From: Candidatus Gastranaerophilales bacterium
GTDB taxonomy: Bacteria; Cyanobacteriota; Vampirovibrionia; Gastranaerophilales; Gastranaerophilaceae
Direction: 5' to 3'
Assembly: GCA_947630045.1 (NCBI GenBank)
Contig: CANRGC010000001.1
Location: forward strand, 102,282 to 166,281
Length of the DNA stretch: 64,000 bases
This document shows positions 55,101 to 63,428 of the stretch, one piece after another; within the stretch, counting starts at the first letter, position 1, and each line of letters starts with the position of its first letter. Made by a program: the position numbers and the translations under genes. The notes beneath the pieces are model-generated. The model searched no databases and was not told the DNA's origin. It saw only the letters and a list, made by a program, of their open reading frames with translations.

Positions 55101-55257
55101 TTCGCTGATTGATAAAAACGGCAAAAAACACAACGAAATTATAGGTTGTGCGCCTGAAATAAAAGCTTTAATTGCAAAAGCAAAAACTATGGATGAACTT
55201 CCGAACAACTTCTTAGACTTTGCTTACAAAAACAATTTAATTATAATTTTGATTTAA
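52153..55257 (+). CDS. Giant paralogue with degenerate HD domain (1034 aa)
   Basis: A paralogue of the upstream 1233-residue protein, 27 bases downstream. The shared parts are in the same order, ending in the same module ('GVLSESLITPKYQTTLMNRKYGFLLS' in part; last residues 'NNLIIILI' versus 'NNLPIVLI'). The HD ligands are gone: 'IFHDISK' has become 'LFSQLSS' (Ser665, Gln666), 'DIHQLL' is 'DIKQLL', and 'NHHWLE' is 'LCANYKK', while the surrounding fold is kept ('FRYPNDFEMAKIL'). It is therefore probably catalytically dead and regulatory or structural, perhaps a partner of the active copy. N-terminus 'VSFFGKKNS' parallels 'LVFKGNQN'. No signal peptide. Confidence 0.78.
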   Translation: MRVKSIQTNFPKTSFGINNKNKPFINYEVRQTENYLPNFPSYLKDVSFFGKKNSYKGSCPYFINPKTGNSDPKLKELKERLDNKYKKAGNYYPKQEVSDILPIFINKNTGEIEEKCVNFIEKYYLKPLYKTREGRFLGALREYIPKYENIKLIDNYYPSMAGTLNLLRDKKGNYSKENELCLKKVFESKDGYSFIPVSAEGFPLNMIRNKEGIIDKEKFDCLEKRLGDFYGSSGAKNYIDVINSLGAKKADFFYQTCKDLYEDEKAISRDIKFYRNFVFDFKGNEIKGRMKKLKELAPFFESGNWCEALFPILFDKKSTDLLCGLYGGERKLSMEDVFSLKRCIKGNTTDDFYTDKLKRAVQDGNSVANSIDLADYIYKNSSIKPEQKDDFFRGISLITGSGNNELKRQSENAAKILSGENNFSDVDYSIKKEIVSSFYRISSDKDKNALDIMFPIIKKLEANLAYRNFVIEKDENSTNNFKRTVLNSKKETAEGFSTFDSVIKNSKDDFLNMQNGLKLKYSREEFLKDLNDFFKDKSPKIKEAAAQKLNVLFEDENGEIKDYNGLINLQNLNGKNKFEETPDDIINKFFLENEVQTGNLELDEQLNRLIDGAPEFINIIGKKDENGNPLDIKQLLILQAVLSDREYEKLKPADRAIVKMSALFSQLSSTKGLNSDEKDFLSGFYSKEISRKFIKNKKTLSRINHLCANYKKLNKPFNNEKELQKIAFEFRYPNDFEMAKILLRADKNTKINPDKKVLNSIQNYLNYLYSTGCAVFSDYPTLKKDDKRFDVIYEGKKYRVIDFNNINENENMKNRGFRPNVTKNELYFLVHMVPQSYFTDEYENLKTVLGSPDEGVLSESLITPKYQTTLMNRKYGFLLSHSNLDIVNTKDSDLHSGNKKDKNVATEQIFGDKNQDRKNYKRALLEKLKISKDIPDTEFAKFYKTNIASKTSITQINPNKEFELYGKTFSGEELKEAILEYQNSLIDKNGKKHNEIIGCAPEIKALIAKAKTMDELPNNFLDFAYKNNLIIILI

Positions 55258-55304
55258 TTTTTAATTTTTGTAACAACTTTTGGGCGTTATTTCAAAAATA
55301 ACTG

Positions 55305-55333
55305 TTGACGGCAATTTTTGTTTATATTATGTT
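55305..55333 (+). promoter_or_regulatory. Predicted promoter of the S10 operon
   Basis: TTGACG (55305-55310) and TATGTT (55328-55333) with 17-base spacing, 65 bases before rpsJ. Two copies of TTGTGCGCA (55339-55347 and 55351-55359) lie at the expected start of the transcript and could be an operator. Confidence 0.5.
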
Positions 55334-55397
55334 ATCGTTTGTGCGCATTGTTGTGCGCAAATTTACAGTAACAGACATAAAATCGGAAGTTGAAACA

Positions 55398-55718
55398 ATG
55401 GAAAATACAACTAAAAGACCAAGAATCAGAGTGTGTCTTAAAGCATACGACCATAAATTAATCGATTCATCAGCTCTTAAAATCGTTGAAACGGCAAAAA
55501 GAACTGACGCAACGGTTTCAGGTCCTATTCCTCTCCCCACAAAGAGAAGAATATACTGTGTTTTAAGATCACCCCACGTTCATAAAAAATCACGTGAACA
55601 CTTTGAAATGAGAACACACAAAAGAATCATAGATATCTATGAACCAACACAACAAACAACGGAAGAACTTTCCAGAATGGATTTGCCGGCTGGCGTTGAC
55701 ATTGAAGTTAAGCTCTAA
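55398..55718 (+). CDS. rpsJ: 30S ribosomal protein S10
   Basis: This 106-residue S10 is also NusE in transcription antitermination. The core '[20 protein letters not shown]' and '[35 protein letters not shown]' (in part) are intact. The start at 55398 has GGAAG before it; a longer reading from 55305 runs through the promoter and is rejected. It heads the S10 operon. Confidence 0.96.
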   Translation: MENTTKRPRIRVCLKAYDHKLIDSSALKIVETAKRTDATVSGPIPLPTKRRIYCVLRSPHVHKKSREHFEMRTHKRIIDIYEPTQQTTEELSRMDLPAGVDIEVKL

Positions 55719-55882
55719 AAATTTGTTTGTTTATTAATTACAATAGAAGCATTTTGAAAATTAAATAAGAATGTGAACTGTTGAAAAAGGCAGAGTTTCA
55801 ATGGAAACAAAGCCAAAAGTGTACTAGAAACGAGAAAAACCAAGTAAATGGCAGCTCTCACAAAGGAAAGGTAAAAATAACA

Positions 55883-56518
55883 ATGGCATTAGGTGTTATT
55901 GGAGAAAAACTCGGAATGACACAAGTGTACGATGAAAATGGCTTGTGCATACCGGTTACGGTTATTAAAGTTGAACCCGCTACCGTTTGTCAGGTAAAGA
56001 CAGTTGAAACGGACGGGTACAATGCAATTCAGGTTGGTGTTGTTTCCGCAAAAGAAAAACACTTATCTAAAGCGCAAATCGGACATTTCAAGAAAAACAA
56101 TCTTGAAAATTTCCGTCACCTTCAAGAATTCAGAGTTGATAACCCTTCTGAATACACGGTAGGTCAAAAAATTGATTTAACGGTTATCTCAGAAAACTCA
56201 AAAGTTGATGTCACAGGAAAATCAATCGGTAAAGGTTTTCAAGGCACGGTTAAACGTCATAACTTCTCAAGAGGACCTATGGCGCACGGTTCAAAAAACC
56301 ATAGAGAACCCGGTTCAATCGGCGCAGGCACAACCCCGGGACGTGTTGTCAAAGGCAAAAGAATGGCAGGCAACATGGGTAATGAAAAGGTTACAACTTC
56401 TAAATTAACGGTTGTTAAAGTTGATGCCGACAAAAATTTATTATTAGTTAAGGGCTCAGTTCCGGGTCCTGAAGGTAAACTCGTTACGGTTAAACCTTCA
56501 AGAACAAAATGGAATTAG
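55883..56518 (+). CDS. rplC: 50S ribosomal protein L3
   Basis: This 211-residue L3 binds 23S rRNA near the peptidyl-transferase centre. The start 'MALGVIGEKLGMTQVYDENG' and the long loop 'FQGTVKRHNFSRGPMAHGS' are typical. An in-frame start at 55781 lies in an unlike Lys/Gln-rich stretch and is rejected; AAAGGAAAGG precedes 55883. The 164-base gap after rpsJ is long for this operon. Confidence 0.96.
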   Translation: MALGVIGEKLGMTQVYDENGLCIPVTVIKVEPATVCQVKTVETDGYNAIQVGVVSAKEKHLSKAQIGHFKKNNLENFRHLQEFRVDNPSEYTVGQKIDLTVISENSKVDVTGKSIGKGFQGTVKRHNFSRGPMAHGSKNHREPGSIGAGTTPGRVVKGKRMAGNMGNEKVTTSKLTVVKVDADKNLLLVKGSVPGPEGKLVTVKPSRTKWN

Positions 56519-56530
56519 AGGTAATTAAAA

Positions 56531-57163
56531 ATGACTCAAAAAACATTATTAAACATACAGGGAAGCCAAATTGGCGAAATGAACTTAGATGACAAAGTGT
56601 TTAATGTTGAACCCAACATCAACGTTATGCACCTTGCATTAAAAAGACAATTAAACAATGCCCGCCAAGGTTCAGCTAACTCAAAAACGAGATCTGAAGT
56701 TTCAGGCGGCGGAAGAAAACCTTGGAAACAAAAAGGCACAGGACGTGCTCGTGCAGGTTCAATCAGAAGTCCGTTATTTGCAGGCGGCGGTGTTTCATTC
56801 GGACCAAAACCGAGAAGCTATGAAATCACCCTTCCGTCAAAAGCAAGAAAATTGGCTTTAAAATCTGCTCTTTCAGCTAAACTTGAAGTAATGACGGTTA
56901 TTAAAGATTTCTCAGAATTATCTGAAGTTAAAACAAAAGCTATGGCTAAAATTTTATCTGACGTTAAAGCAACGGGAAAAATCTTAATCATTGCAGACCT
57001 CAAAGCTGAAGAAAACAAAAATCTTGCACTTTCTGCAAGAAACTTAGCTTCCGTTAAACTTCTTTTACCTTCAAACTTAAACGTAAAAGATTTGGTTGAG
57101 GCAGACTCAATTTTGATTACGGAAAATGCAGTTAATGAAATTACTGAAAGGTTGGTAAAATAA
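56531..57163 (+). CDS. rplD: 50S ribosomal protein L4
   Basis: This 210-residue L4 lines the exit tunnel. 'SGGGRKPWKQKGTGRARAG' and 'SIRSPLFAGGGVSFGP' are the extended-loop signatures. In enteric bacteria L4 represses its own operon; whether it does so here cannot be judged. Overlaps rplW by one base. Confidence 0.96.
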   Translation: MTQKTLLNIQGSQIGEMNLDDKVFNVEPNINVMHLALKRQLNNARQGSANSKTRSEVSGGGRKPWKQKGTGRARAGSIRSPLFAGGGVSFGPKPRSYEITLPSKARKLALKSALSAKLEVMTVIKDFSELSEVKTKAMAKILSDVKATGKILIIADLKAEENKNLALSARNLASVKLLLPSNLNVKDLVEADSILITENAVNEITERLVK

Positions 57164-57471
57164 TGGCAAAGACAAGCACCAACAAAGAAAAATTATACAG
57201 TGTAATTAAAAAACCTTTGATAACTGAAAAATCTATGACGGCTGTTCAAGACGGTCAGTATACTTTTGAAGTTGTTAAAGACGCTACCAAAGTTGAAATA
57301 GCACAAGCTATTGAACTTGCTTACCCTGACCGCAAAGTCAAAAAGGTAAGAACGGTATATATGCCCTCTCATTCAAAAAGACTCGGCATGAAATTCGGCA
57401 GAACTCAATCGGGTAAGAAAGCCATCGTTACAATCGAAGGTGAACCTATCCAAGAATTAACGGGAGTATAA
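57163..57471 (+). CDS. rplW: 50S ribosomal protein L23
   Basis: This 102-residue L23 sits at the tunnel exit and binds trigger factor and SRP. '[12 protein letters not shown]' is the family opening, and the C-terminus ends near '[12 protein letters not shown]'. It overlaps rplD by one base and is four bases from rplB. Confidence 0.95.
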   Translation: MAKTSTNKEKLYSVIKKPLITEKSMTAVQDGQYTFEVVKDATKVEIAQAIELAYPDRKVKKVRTVYMPSHSKRLGMKFGRTQSGKKAIVTIEGEPIQELTGV

Positions 57472-57475
57472 GACA

Positions 57476-58303
57476 ATGGCAACTCGTAAAATAAATCCAA
57501 CTTCCCCCGGACAAAGAGGTATGACAAGAGCTGATTTTTCTGAAATCACAACAAGCACTCCTGAAAAATCACTTCTTAAACCCAACAAAAAAACAGGCGG
57601 AAGAAATAATACAGGAAGAATTACCACAAGACACATAGGCGGCGGACACAAACGCAAATATCGTATGATTGACTATAAGCGTGAAAAATTCGGCGTTGTC
57701 GGTTTTGTAAAATCAATAGAATACGATCCGAACAGAAACGTTAGAATTTCACTCGTAGTTTATGCTGACGGTGAAAAAAGATATATTTTAACACCGGAAG
57801 GCTTAAATGTCGGCGATACTATTATTTCCGGACACGATGTTGATGTAAAAACGGGTAATGCGCTTCCTTTAGAAATGATTCCATTAGGTACAATGATTCA
57901 CAACATTGAATTAATACCCGGTCGTGGCGCCAAAATGGTAAGATCGGCAGGAGACGCCGCTCAATTAATGGCTAAAGAAGGTGATTACGTTACCGTTAAG
58001 TTACCTTCAACAGAAATGAGAATGGTCAGAAAAGAATGCTTGGCAACAATCGGCACTCTTGGAAATCAGGAATATAAAAACCTTTCCTTGGGTAAAGCGG
58101 GAAGAAAAAGATACCTTGGCGTTAAACCTACTGTTAGAGGCGTAACGATGAACCCTGTTGACCACCCGCACGGTGGTGGTGAAGGTAAGACAGGCCCCGG
58201 CGGCAACCCGAAAACACCTTGGGGTAAACCTGCTCTTGGACACAAGACAAGAAACTCAAAGAAAGCAAGTTCAAAACTTATTGTTAGAAGAAGAAAAAAA
58301 TAG
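57476..58303 (+). CDS. rplB: 50S ribosomal protein L2
   Basis: This 275-residue L2 is needed for subunit joining and the peptidyl-transferase centre. The conserved '[18 protein letters not shown]' and the active-region His in '[18 protein letters not shown]' are present. Length and spacing are normal. Confidence 0.97.
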   Translation: MATRKINPTSPGQRGMTRADFSEITTSTPEKSLLKPNKKTGGRNNTGRITTRHIGGGHKRKYRMIDYKREKFGVVGFVKSIEYDPNRNVRISLVVYADGEKRYILTPEGLNVGDTIISGHDVDVKTGNALPLEMIPLGTMIHNIELIPGRGAKMVRSAGDAAQLMAKEGDYVTVKLPSTEMRMVRKECLATIGTLGNQEYKNLSLGKAGRKRYLGVKPTVRGVTMNPVDHPHGGGEGKTGPGGNPKTPWGKPALGHKTRNSKKASSKLIVRRRKK

Positions 58304-58317
58304 GAGAACATAGATAA

Positions 58318-58599
58318 ATGCCTCGTTCATTAAAAAAAGGACCGTTTGTTCACGATTCTTTAATAAAAAAGATAAATAAATTAAACGAAACGCAAGAAAA
58401 ACATGTAATCAAAACATGGTCAAGAGCGTCAATGATTATACCTGATATGCTCGGACACACAATTGCGGTTCACAACGGCAAATCTCATGTTCCTGTATAC
58501 GTTACAGAACAAATGGTTGGTCATAAATTAGGAGAATTTGCGGTAACAAGAACCTTTAGGGGTCATGCTGGACAAGACAAAACCGCAAAGAAAAAATAA
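58318..58599 (+). CDS. rpsS: 30S ribosomal protein S19
   Basis: This 93-residue S19 is in the head of the small subunit. '[19 protein letters not shown]' and '[23 protein letters not shown]' (in part) are diagnostic. AGGAG at the end of rplB serves its start. Confidence 0.96.
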   Translation: MPRSLKKGPFVHDSLIKKINKLNETQEKHVIKTWSRASMIIPDMLGHTIAVHNGKSHVPVYVTEQMVGHKLGEFAVTRTFRGHAGQDKTAKKK

Positions 58600-58614
58600 T
58601 AAAGGAATAAAACA

Positions 58615-58950
58615 ATGCAACAAGCAACAGCAAAACAAACAAATATCAAAATGCCGGCAAGAAAACTTCGCCGTGTCATTAACGAGATAAGAGGCAAAGT
58701 GGCATCTGAAGCTTTAAAAATGCTTAAGTTTATGCCTTACTTTGCAGCAAGGATTGTTGAAAAAAACCTTACGGCTGCTGTAGCTAACGCTCAGGAAAAA
58801 TTCGACGGCAGAGCTGACAATTTAAAAGTATCAGAAATTTTTGCCGACGAGTCTGTTACTTATAAAAGAGCAAGACCCAGAGCGCAAGGCAGAATGTACA
58901 AAAGGTTAAAAAGAACATCACACATCACAATCAAGTTGACTAATAACTAG
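58615..58950 (+). CDS. rplV: 50S ribosomal protein L22
   Basis: This 111-residue L22 forms part of the exit-tunnel constriction. '[17 protein letters not shown]' and the beta-hairpin region ending '[20 protein letters not shown]' are typical. It is 15 bases from rpsS and 11 bases from rpsC. Confidence 0.95.
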   Translation: MQQATAKQTNIKMPARKLRRVINEIRGKVASEALKMLKFMPYFAARIVEKNLTAAVANAQEKFDGRADNLKVSEIFADESVTYKRARPRAQGRMYKRLKRTSHITIKLTNN

Positions 58951-58961
58951 GAGTAAGACAA

Positions 58962-59711
58962 GTGGGACAAAAAACACATCCAACCGGATTTAGAATAGGA
59001 ATAATTGAACCGTGGGTTTCAACATGGTTTGCAAAAAGAAAACAATATGCTGATAACATTGCAGAAGATGCAAAAATCAGAAAGTTTGTTAAGAAAAAAC
59101 TTTACACAGCCGGCGTTTCAAGAATTAACATTCAAAGAAAAGCTCAAAGTGTAAACATAACGGTTGTTACCGCAAAACCCGGTATCGTAGTTGGTCGTGG
59201 CGGTCAAGGTATTGATGACCTTAGAGTTGCTGTTCAAAAGTTAATCGGCAACAATAACGTTTCAATTGATGTTGTTGAAGTTGCAAGAATCGACGCAGAC
59301 GCTCAATTGGTTGCTGAAAACATTGCACTCCAACTTGAAAAACGTATCGCTTTCAGACGTGCTATGAAACAGGCTATGCAAAGAACAATGAGAGCCGGCG
59401 TTCAAGGTATCAAAGTTATGGTTTCAGGACGTTTGGGCGGGGCTGAAATTGCTCGTTCCGAATGGGCTAAAGAAGGAAGAATTCCTCTTCAAACATTAAG
59501 AGCCGACGTACAATACGGCTTTGCTGAAGCTGATACCGTTATGGGTAAAATCGGCGTTAAAGTTTGGGTATTTAAATCAGATTTATTGCCCGGCGAAAAA
59601 GCTGATTTAAATATAAAAACAAAAAAAGTTACACAAGAAAAACAAGGCCGCTTTAATTCCAAAAGAAAACGTGGCGAACAAGCTCCCGCAGAAGTTGCGG
59701 AAGCACAATAA
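58962..59711 (+). CDS. rpsC: 30S ribosomal protein S3
   Basis: This 249-residue S3 has a KH RNA-binding domain with the loop '[15 protein letters not shown]' and the C-terminal '[20 protein letters not shown]'. It starts with GTG, preceded by AGGAG. The C-terminal 30 residues are a Lys/Glu/Ala-rich tail variable in the family. Confidence 0.95.
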   Translation: MGQKTHPTGFRIGIIEPWVSTWFAKRKQYADNIAEDAKIRKFVKKKLYTAGVSRINIQRKAQSVNITVVTAKPGIVVGRGGQGIDDLRVAVQKLIGNNNVSIDVVEVARIDADAQLVAENIALQLEKRIAFRRAMKQAMQRTMRAGVQGIKVMVSGRLGGAEIARSEWAKEGRIPLQTLRADVQYGFAEADTVMGKIGVKVWVFKSDLLPGEKADLNIKTKKVTQEKQGRFNSKRKRGEQAPAEVAEAQ

Positions 59712-59740
59712 AACTTAATTAAATTAAGGAGCAAATAAAA

Positions 59741-60145
59741 ATGTTAATGCCTAAAAAGACAAAATTCAGAAAAAAACAAAAAGGCAATATGAAAGGGTCT
59801 GAAACAAGAGGAACTTCTCTTGAGTTTGGTTCATACGGACTTGCTACTACAGAACCTGCTTGGATAACATCACGTCAAATAGAAGCTGCAAGACGTTGTA
59901 TGACAAGACAGATTAAACGTGGCGGTAATGTTTGGATAAAGATTTTTCCTGATAAACCGATAACGAAAAAACCGGCTGAAACCCGTATGGGAAAAGGAAA
60001 AGGCAACCCTGAATATTGGGTAGCGGTTGTTAAACCCGGCAGAATGCTTTTTGAACTTGACTATAGTGTCAGAGAAGAAGCAATCAAAGCGCTTGAACTT
60101 GCCGCTCAAAAGTTACCGATTAAAACAAGAATTATAGAAAAATAG
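59741..60145 (+). CDS. rplP: 50S ribosomal protein L16
   Basis: This 134-residue L16 helps position the A-site tRNA. '[18 protein letters not shown]' and '[23 protein letters not shown]' (in part) are family motifs. The family begins Met-Leu-Met/Leu-Pro, so ATG at 59741 is kept rather than the one two codons later. Confidence 0.96.
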   Translation: MLMPKKTKFRKKQKGNMKGSETRGTSLEFGSYGLATTEPAWITSRQIEAARRCMTRQIKRGGNVWIKIFPDKPITKKPAETRMGKGKGNPEYWVAVVKPGRMLFELDYSVREEAIKALELAAQKLPIKTRIIEK

Positions 60146-60153
60146 GTGATAAA

Positions 60154-60351
60154 ATGAAACTTCAAGAAATTAAAGACAAAACTATTGAAGAATTAAAAGA
60201 AGCGATTTTGAGCGTAAAAGCCGAACTTTTTCAATTGAGAATTAAACACAACAAAATGACTCCTCTTGAAAATCCCGCTCAAATCAAAACTTTAAAGAAA
60301 CAAGTAGCACAAATGAAAACCGTTTTGAGACAAAAAGAGCTCGAAGCATAA
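60154..60351 (+). CDS. rpmC: 50S ribosomal protein L29
   Basis: This 65-residue helical L29 lies beside L23 at the tunnel exit. The motif 'ELFQLRIKHNKMTPLENP' is typical. It lies eight bases after rplP. Confidence 0.94.
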   Translation: MKLQEIKDKTIEELKEAILSVKAELFQLRIKHNKMTPLENPAQIKTLKKQVAQMKTVLRQKELEA

Positions 60352-60379
60352 GGTTTTTTAAGAATAAGGAATAAGTGAT

Positions 60380-60625
60380 ATGCCCAAAAAAGTTAAACAA
60401 GGCGTTGTTGTTAGCAACAAAATGGACAAAACAATCGTTGTTCAGGTGAGCGAACACAAAATGCACGACAAATACAAAAAAAGAATGATTTCTACAAAAA
60501 ATTACAAAGCTCGTGACGTTGAAAGCAAATGTCAGGAAGGCGATGTAGTTACAATCATTGAAAACAAGCCCATTTCATCTCAGGTCAGATGGGTTCTTGA
60601 CAGAGTGGTTGAAGCTAAGAAATAA
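60380..60625 (+). CDS. rpsQ: 30S ribosomal protein S17
   Basis: This 81-residue S17 is an OB-fold 16S rRNA binder. 'GVVVSNKMDKTIVVQV' and 'GDVVTIIENKPISSQVRW' are the family blocks. Standard position after rpmC. Confidence 0.95.
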   Translation: MPKKVKQGVVVSNKMDKTIVVQVSEHKMHDKYKKRMISTKNYKARDVESKCQEGDVVTIIENKPISSQVRWVLDRVVEAKK

Positions 60626-60678
60626 TTCAAATTTGTATTTTGGGTTAGAGATTATATAAAAAAATAAAGGTAAACAAA

Positions 60679-61047
60679 ATGATACAACAAGAAACAAGAT
60701 TACAAGTTGCAGATAACACAGGCGCAAAAGAACTTTTGTGTATCCGTGTTATGGGTTCATCTTGCAAGAAATATGCAGGTGTGGGCGATGTAATTATTGC
60801 AACCGTTAAACAAGCAACTCCGAATATGACGGTTAAAAAGTCTGAAGTTGTTACGGCTGTTGTTGTTAGAACAAAGGCTGATATCAAGAGAAATGACGGC
60901 TCTGTAATCAGATTTGACGATAATGCGGCAGTTATAATCAATAAAGACGGCAACCCGAAAGGAACCCGTGTATTTGGTCCTGTTGCAAGAGAATTAAGAG
61001 ACAAAAACTATATGAAGATAGTTTCTCTTGCACCGGAAGTTATATAA
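60679..61047 (+). CDS. rplN: 50S ribosomal protein L14
   Basis: This 122-residue L14 forms an intersubunit bridge and binds the silencing factor RsfS. '[20 protein letters not shown]' and '[23 protein letters not shown]' (in part) are diagnostic. TAAAGG lies before the start. Confidence 0.97.
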   Translation: MIQQETRLQVADNTGAKELLCIRVMGSSCKKYAGVGDVIIATVKQATPNMTVKKSEVVTAVVVRTKADIKRNDGSVIRFDDNAAVIINKDGNPKGTRVFGPVARELRDKNYMKIVSLAPEVI

Positions 61048-61062
61048 TAAGGAATTAAAAAA

Positions 61063-61398
61063 ATGTCAAAAGAAAAGAAAACATTACATACAAAAACCGG
61101 TGACAGGGTCGTTGTTCTTTCAGGAAAAGACAAAGGCAAAATCGGTAATGTTAAAAAAGTAAACACAACTAAGGGTAAAGTCCTTGTTGAAGGGGTTAAC
61201 TTAAAAACCAAAGCGCAAAAGCCAAACCCTATGGCAGGAATTGAAGGCGGCTTAAACAAAGTTGAAGCAATGATTGATTCTTCAAATGTTATGGTTGTTT
61301 GCCCCGCTTGCGAAAAAGCAACAAGAATTAAAGTTGAAATCAGAAACGATAAAAAAGTTCGTGTTTGCAAAAAATGCAACGAAACTTTAGATGTATAA
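61063..61398 (+). CDS. rplX: 50S ribosomal protein L24
   Basis: This 111-residue L24 initiates 50S assembly. 'GDRVVVLSGKDKGKIGNV' is the KOW motif. The C-terminus holds two Cys pairs, 'CPAC' and 'CKKC', forming a likely zinc ribbon, as in many bacterial L24 proteins. A 94-base gap with an internal promoter separates it from rplE. Confidence 0.95.
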   Translation: MSKEKKTLHTKTGDRVVVLSGKDKGKIGNVKKVNTTKGKVLVEGVNLKTKAQKPNPMAGIEGGLNKVEAMIDSSNVMVVCPACEKATRIKVEIRNDKKVRVCKKCNETLDV

Positions 61399-61426
61399 TA
61401 AACGAGTGTTACTCGGGCATTGAGGT

Positions 61427-61454
61427 TTGACAGGCTTTATTTTAGAGTTAAAAT
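61427..61454 (+). promoter_or_regulatory. Internal promoter before rplE
   Basis: A perfect -35 TTGACA (61427-61432) and -10 TAAAAT (61449-61454) with 16-base spacing lie in the longest gap of the operon, 39 bases before rplE. AGGCTTT/AAAGCCT in the leader can pair. Confidence 0.5.
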
Positions 61455-61492
61455 TAAGGCAAAGCCTCAAAGGCTAATTAAGGAATAAAAAA

Positions 61493-62047
61493 ATGACAAC
61501 AAAAACAACAAACTTAAAAGAACGTTACTATAACGAAGTTAGAGAAGAATTGAAAAAGGAATTTAACTTATCAAACGATATGCAAATTCCGAAATTGCAT
61601 AAAATTGTGCTTAACATGGGTGTTGGCGAAGCTTCTCACAATTCAAAAATCGCCGAATCTATCGTTAATCAATTAACTAAAATTGCGGGACAAAAAGCCC
61701 TTGCAACAAAAGCAAAAAAATCAATCGCTTCATACAAATTAAGAGAGGGAATGCCCGTTGGTGCAATGGTTACCTTAAGAGGCGACAAAATGTATGATTT
61801 CCTTCAAAAACTCAATTGCGTTGTTCTTCCGAGAATTCGTGACTTTAGAGGAATTTCTCCAAAGAGTTTTGACGGCAGAGGAAACTATACATTCGGCTTA
61901 AAAGAACAAGCCTTGTTCCCTGAAATTCATTTTGAAGAAGTTGACCTTGTTAAAGGTATGAATGTTTCAATTATTACTACAGCGCCTAATGACGAACAGG
62001 CAAGAGCTTTGTTAAAACACTTAGGTATGCCTTTTAAAAAACATTAA
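61493..62047 (+). CDS. rplE: 50S ribosomal protein L5
   Basis: This 184-residue L5 binds 5S rRNA and contacts the P-site tRNA. '[15 protein letters not shown]', '[20 protein letters not shown]' and '[19 protein letters not shown]' are typical. It has AAGGAATA before the ATG. Confidence 0.97.
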   Translation: MTTKTTNLKERYYNEVREELKKEFNLSNDMQIPKLHKIVLNMGVGEASHNSKIAESIVNQLTKIAGQKALATKAKKSIASYKLREGMPVGAMVTLRGDKMYDFLQKLNCVVLPRIRDFRGISPKSFDGRGNYTFGLKEQALFPEIHFEEVDLVKGMNVSIITTAPNDEQARALLKHLGMPFKKH

Positions 62048-62067
62048 TTAAAGGAGAATGATTTATA

Positions 62068-62274
62068 ATGGCTAAGAAATCAATGATAGATAAAGAACAA
62101 AAAAGAGAAGCTCTTGCAGCTGTCGGAAAATATCCGAAAGTAAGACTTCACAACCGTTGTTCAATTTGCGGAAGACCACACGGCTTTCATCGTGACTTCG
62201 GTCTTTGCAGAATTCACTTAAGAGAATTTGCTCACAGAGGCTTATTGCCGGGCGTTACAAAATCTTCTTGGTAA
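62068..62274 (+). CDS. rpsN: 30S ribosomal protein S14, zinc-type variant
   Basis: This 68-residue S14 has zinc-type spacing Cys31-x2-Cys34-x12-Cys47, but the fourth ligand is His50 where zinc-type S14 normally has Cys. The ending '[10 protein letters not shown]' is the universal S14 signature. It is slightly longer than the 61-residue zinc type and shorter than the 100-residue zinc-free type. The next gene on this strand, rpsH, is 1.26 kb away. Confidence 0.93.
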   Translation: MAKKSMIDKEQKREALAAVGKYPKVRLHNRCSICGRPHGFHRDFGLCRIHLREFAHRGLLPGVTKSSW

Positions 62275-62296
62275 GAAGTTAACTTTTATATATAAT

Positions 62297-62340
62297 AAAC
62301 TCGACTTAAAGATTATTTTTGTCTTTCGTCGAGTTTTTTT
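62297..62340 (+). terminator. Terminator ending the S10-spc transcript after rpsN
   Basis: The stem AAACTCGAC/GTCGAGTTT with an inner AAAGA/TCTTT and a long T run stops the ribosomal transcript before the inserted gene. Confidence 0.85.
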
Positions 62341-62365
62341 AATTTTATTTTTGAAAATTTAATTT

Positions 62366-63364
62366 TTACATTATTTGTTTTTTAAATTTTATTTTAAAGC
62401 CAAACAGGTTGTATACCTTATGGCATACGCCATTTGAGGTTTCGGTAACGGTGGAAAATATACGTTCCTTGCCCCTTCCGTATCTGCCCAAATTAAAAGA
62501 ATAATAATATTTATAGCCGCTTGACATATAATAAGCCGCCATTGTGCCGCCAGCTCTCCCGCCGACAAAATATTTACATCTTGATAATATATAAAGTGAT
62601 GTCAAATATTCAAGCCCCAAATTATAGCTGTGATTTTCTCTTTTTGCAGCAACTTCGTTTAAAAGCTTATATTTATTTTCTTTGTTTTTATATGAAATTC
62701 TATATTGATTATTATCAAGAAGAATGTCTTTAAATTCATTTTTAAATTTTTTGTATACATCCAAATCTTCTGTTGCAAGATATATTTTCTTTATTTCGGG
62801 AAATTCCTTTAAGACACTTTTGATTTTTTTAATTAAAACGCTTATTTTTGGTTGGATGCAATGGTCTTTTGTTCTTCTTTCGGTATAGTCCGTGCCACGG
62901 GCAAAAACACCCAAAACCTCTTTTTCATCGCCAATAATTTCTTCATATTTTTTATCTATATATTTTTTCGTTTCGGCATTAAATCTTATGTATTTATTGA
63001 AGGCTTTTTTGTATTTTTCAAGTTTTTCAGCCATTTTATAATCTTTTAATTCAACAGGAAAATCATCTATATCAGGAAATGAAATCTCGAATATGTCTGT
63101 ATAACTTGAATTTAGGGCGTCTTGTTCTTCGTCTATATCTTTTGGCGAATAGCCGAGTGGTTGTTCAAAATAATATTCAAAAACATTATCTTTATGTATT
63201 CTGTTATCTTTAAAATAAGGGTTATTATAGCGTGTTAGATCAATTACGGGAATGCGCCCCATTTTTATGCCGGCAACAATATAAAACAAGGAATAGAAAA
63301 TAACCCAAGTTAAGCCTGAGCCTGAACCAAAATGCGCGCCTATTATGTAAAATTTCTTGTCCAC
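62366..63364 (-). CDS. Putative fucosyltransferase-fold glycosyltransferase inserted in the ribosomal operon
   Basis: A 332-residue protein on the opposite strand between rpsN and rpsH. Residues about 150-170 contain 'GVFARGTDYTERRTKDH', an Arg-Gly-Thr-Asp-Tyr motif as in bacterial fucosyltransferase-fold (NodZ/GT11/O-fucosyltransferase-like) proteins. 'IYLATEDLDVYKKF' and 'SRCKYFVGGRAGGTMAAYYMS' are the donor-binding side. The C-terminal 'LFGFKIKFKK' tail is one seen in capsule glycosyltransferases. GTG start with AAGGAG nine bases upstream. A G tract in its promoter suggests phase variation. The sugar is not certain. Confidence 0.7.
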   Translation of the reverse strand: MDKKFYIIGAHFGSGSGLTWVIFYSLFYIVAGIKMGRIPVIDLTRYNNPYFKDNRIHKDNVFEYYFEQPLGYSPKDIDEEQDALNSSYTDIFEISFPDIDDFPVELKDYKMAEKLEKYKKAFNKYIRFNAETKKYIDKKYEEIIGDEKEVLGVFARGTDYTERRTKDHCIQPKISVLIKKIKSVLKEFPEIKKIYLATEDLDVYKKFKNEFKDILLDNNQYRISYKNKENKYKLLNEVAAKRENHSYNLGLEYLTSLYILSRCKYFVGGRAGGTMAAYYMSSGYKYYYSFNLGRYGRGKERIFSTVTETSNGVCHKVYNLFGFKIKFKKQIM

Positions 63365-63389
63365 TTGCTTTTTCTCCTTAGACTATGCA

Positions 63390-63416
63390 ATTATATTACC
63401 CCCCCCCCCGAGCCAA
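63390..63416 (-). promoter_or_regulatory. Promoter of the inserted glycosyltransferase, spacer holds the G tract
   Basis: On the minus strand, -35 TTGGCT (63416-63411) and a perfect -10 TATAAT (63395-63390) are separated by 15 bases, 11 of which are G. Two more Gs would give the ideal 17. The transcript should start near 63383, just before the AAGGAG site. Confidence 0.6.
63399..63409. repeat. 11-base C/G homopolymer
   Basis: Eleven consecutive Cs on the plus strand in an otherwise A/T-rich gap. It lies exactly between promoter elements and is prone to slipped-strand length change. Confidence 0.97.
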
Positions 63417-63428
63417 GTTTCATTTTAT

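Noticed and set aside
52153..55257. Pseudogene of the HD giant
   Set aside because: The frame is intact over 1034 codons with conserved flanks. Only the ligands are replaced, which fits a pseudoenzyme rather than decay.
55305..55397. N-terminal extension of S10
   Set aside because: It runs through the promoter and repeat region, and S10 homology begins at the ATG at 55398.
62366..63364. Insertion sequence or phage gene in the ribosomal operon
   Set aside because: No transposase, integrase, terminal repeats or target duplication is visible, and the protein looks like a glycosyltransferase.
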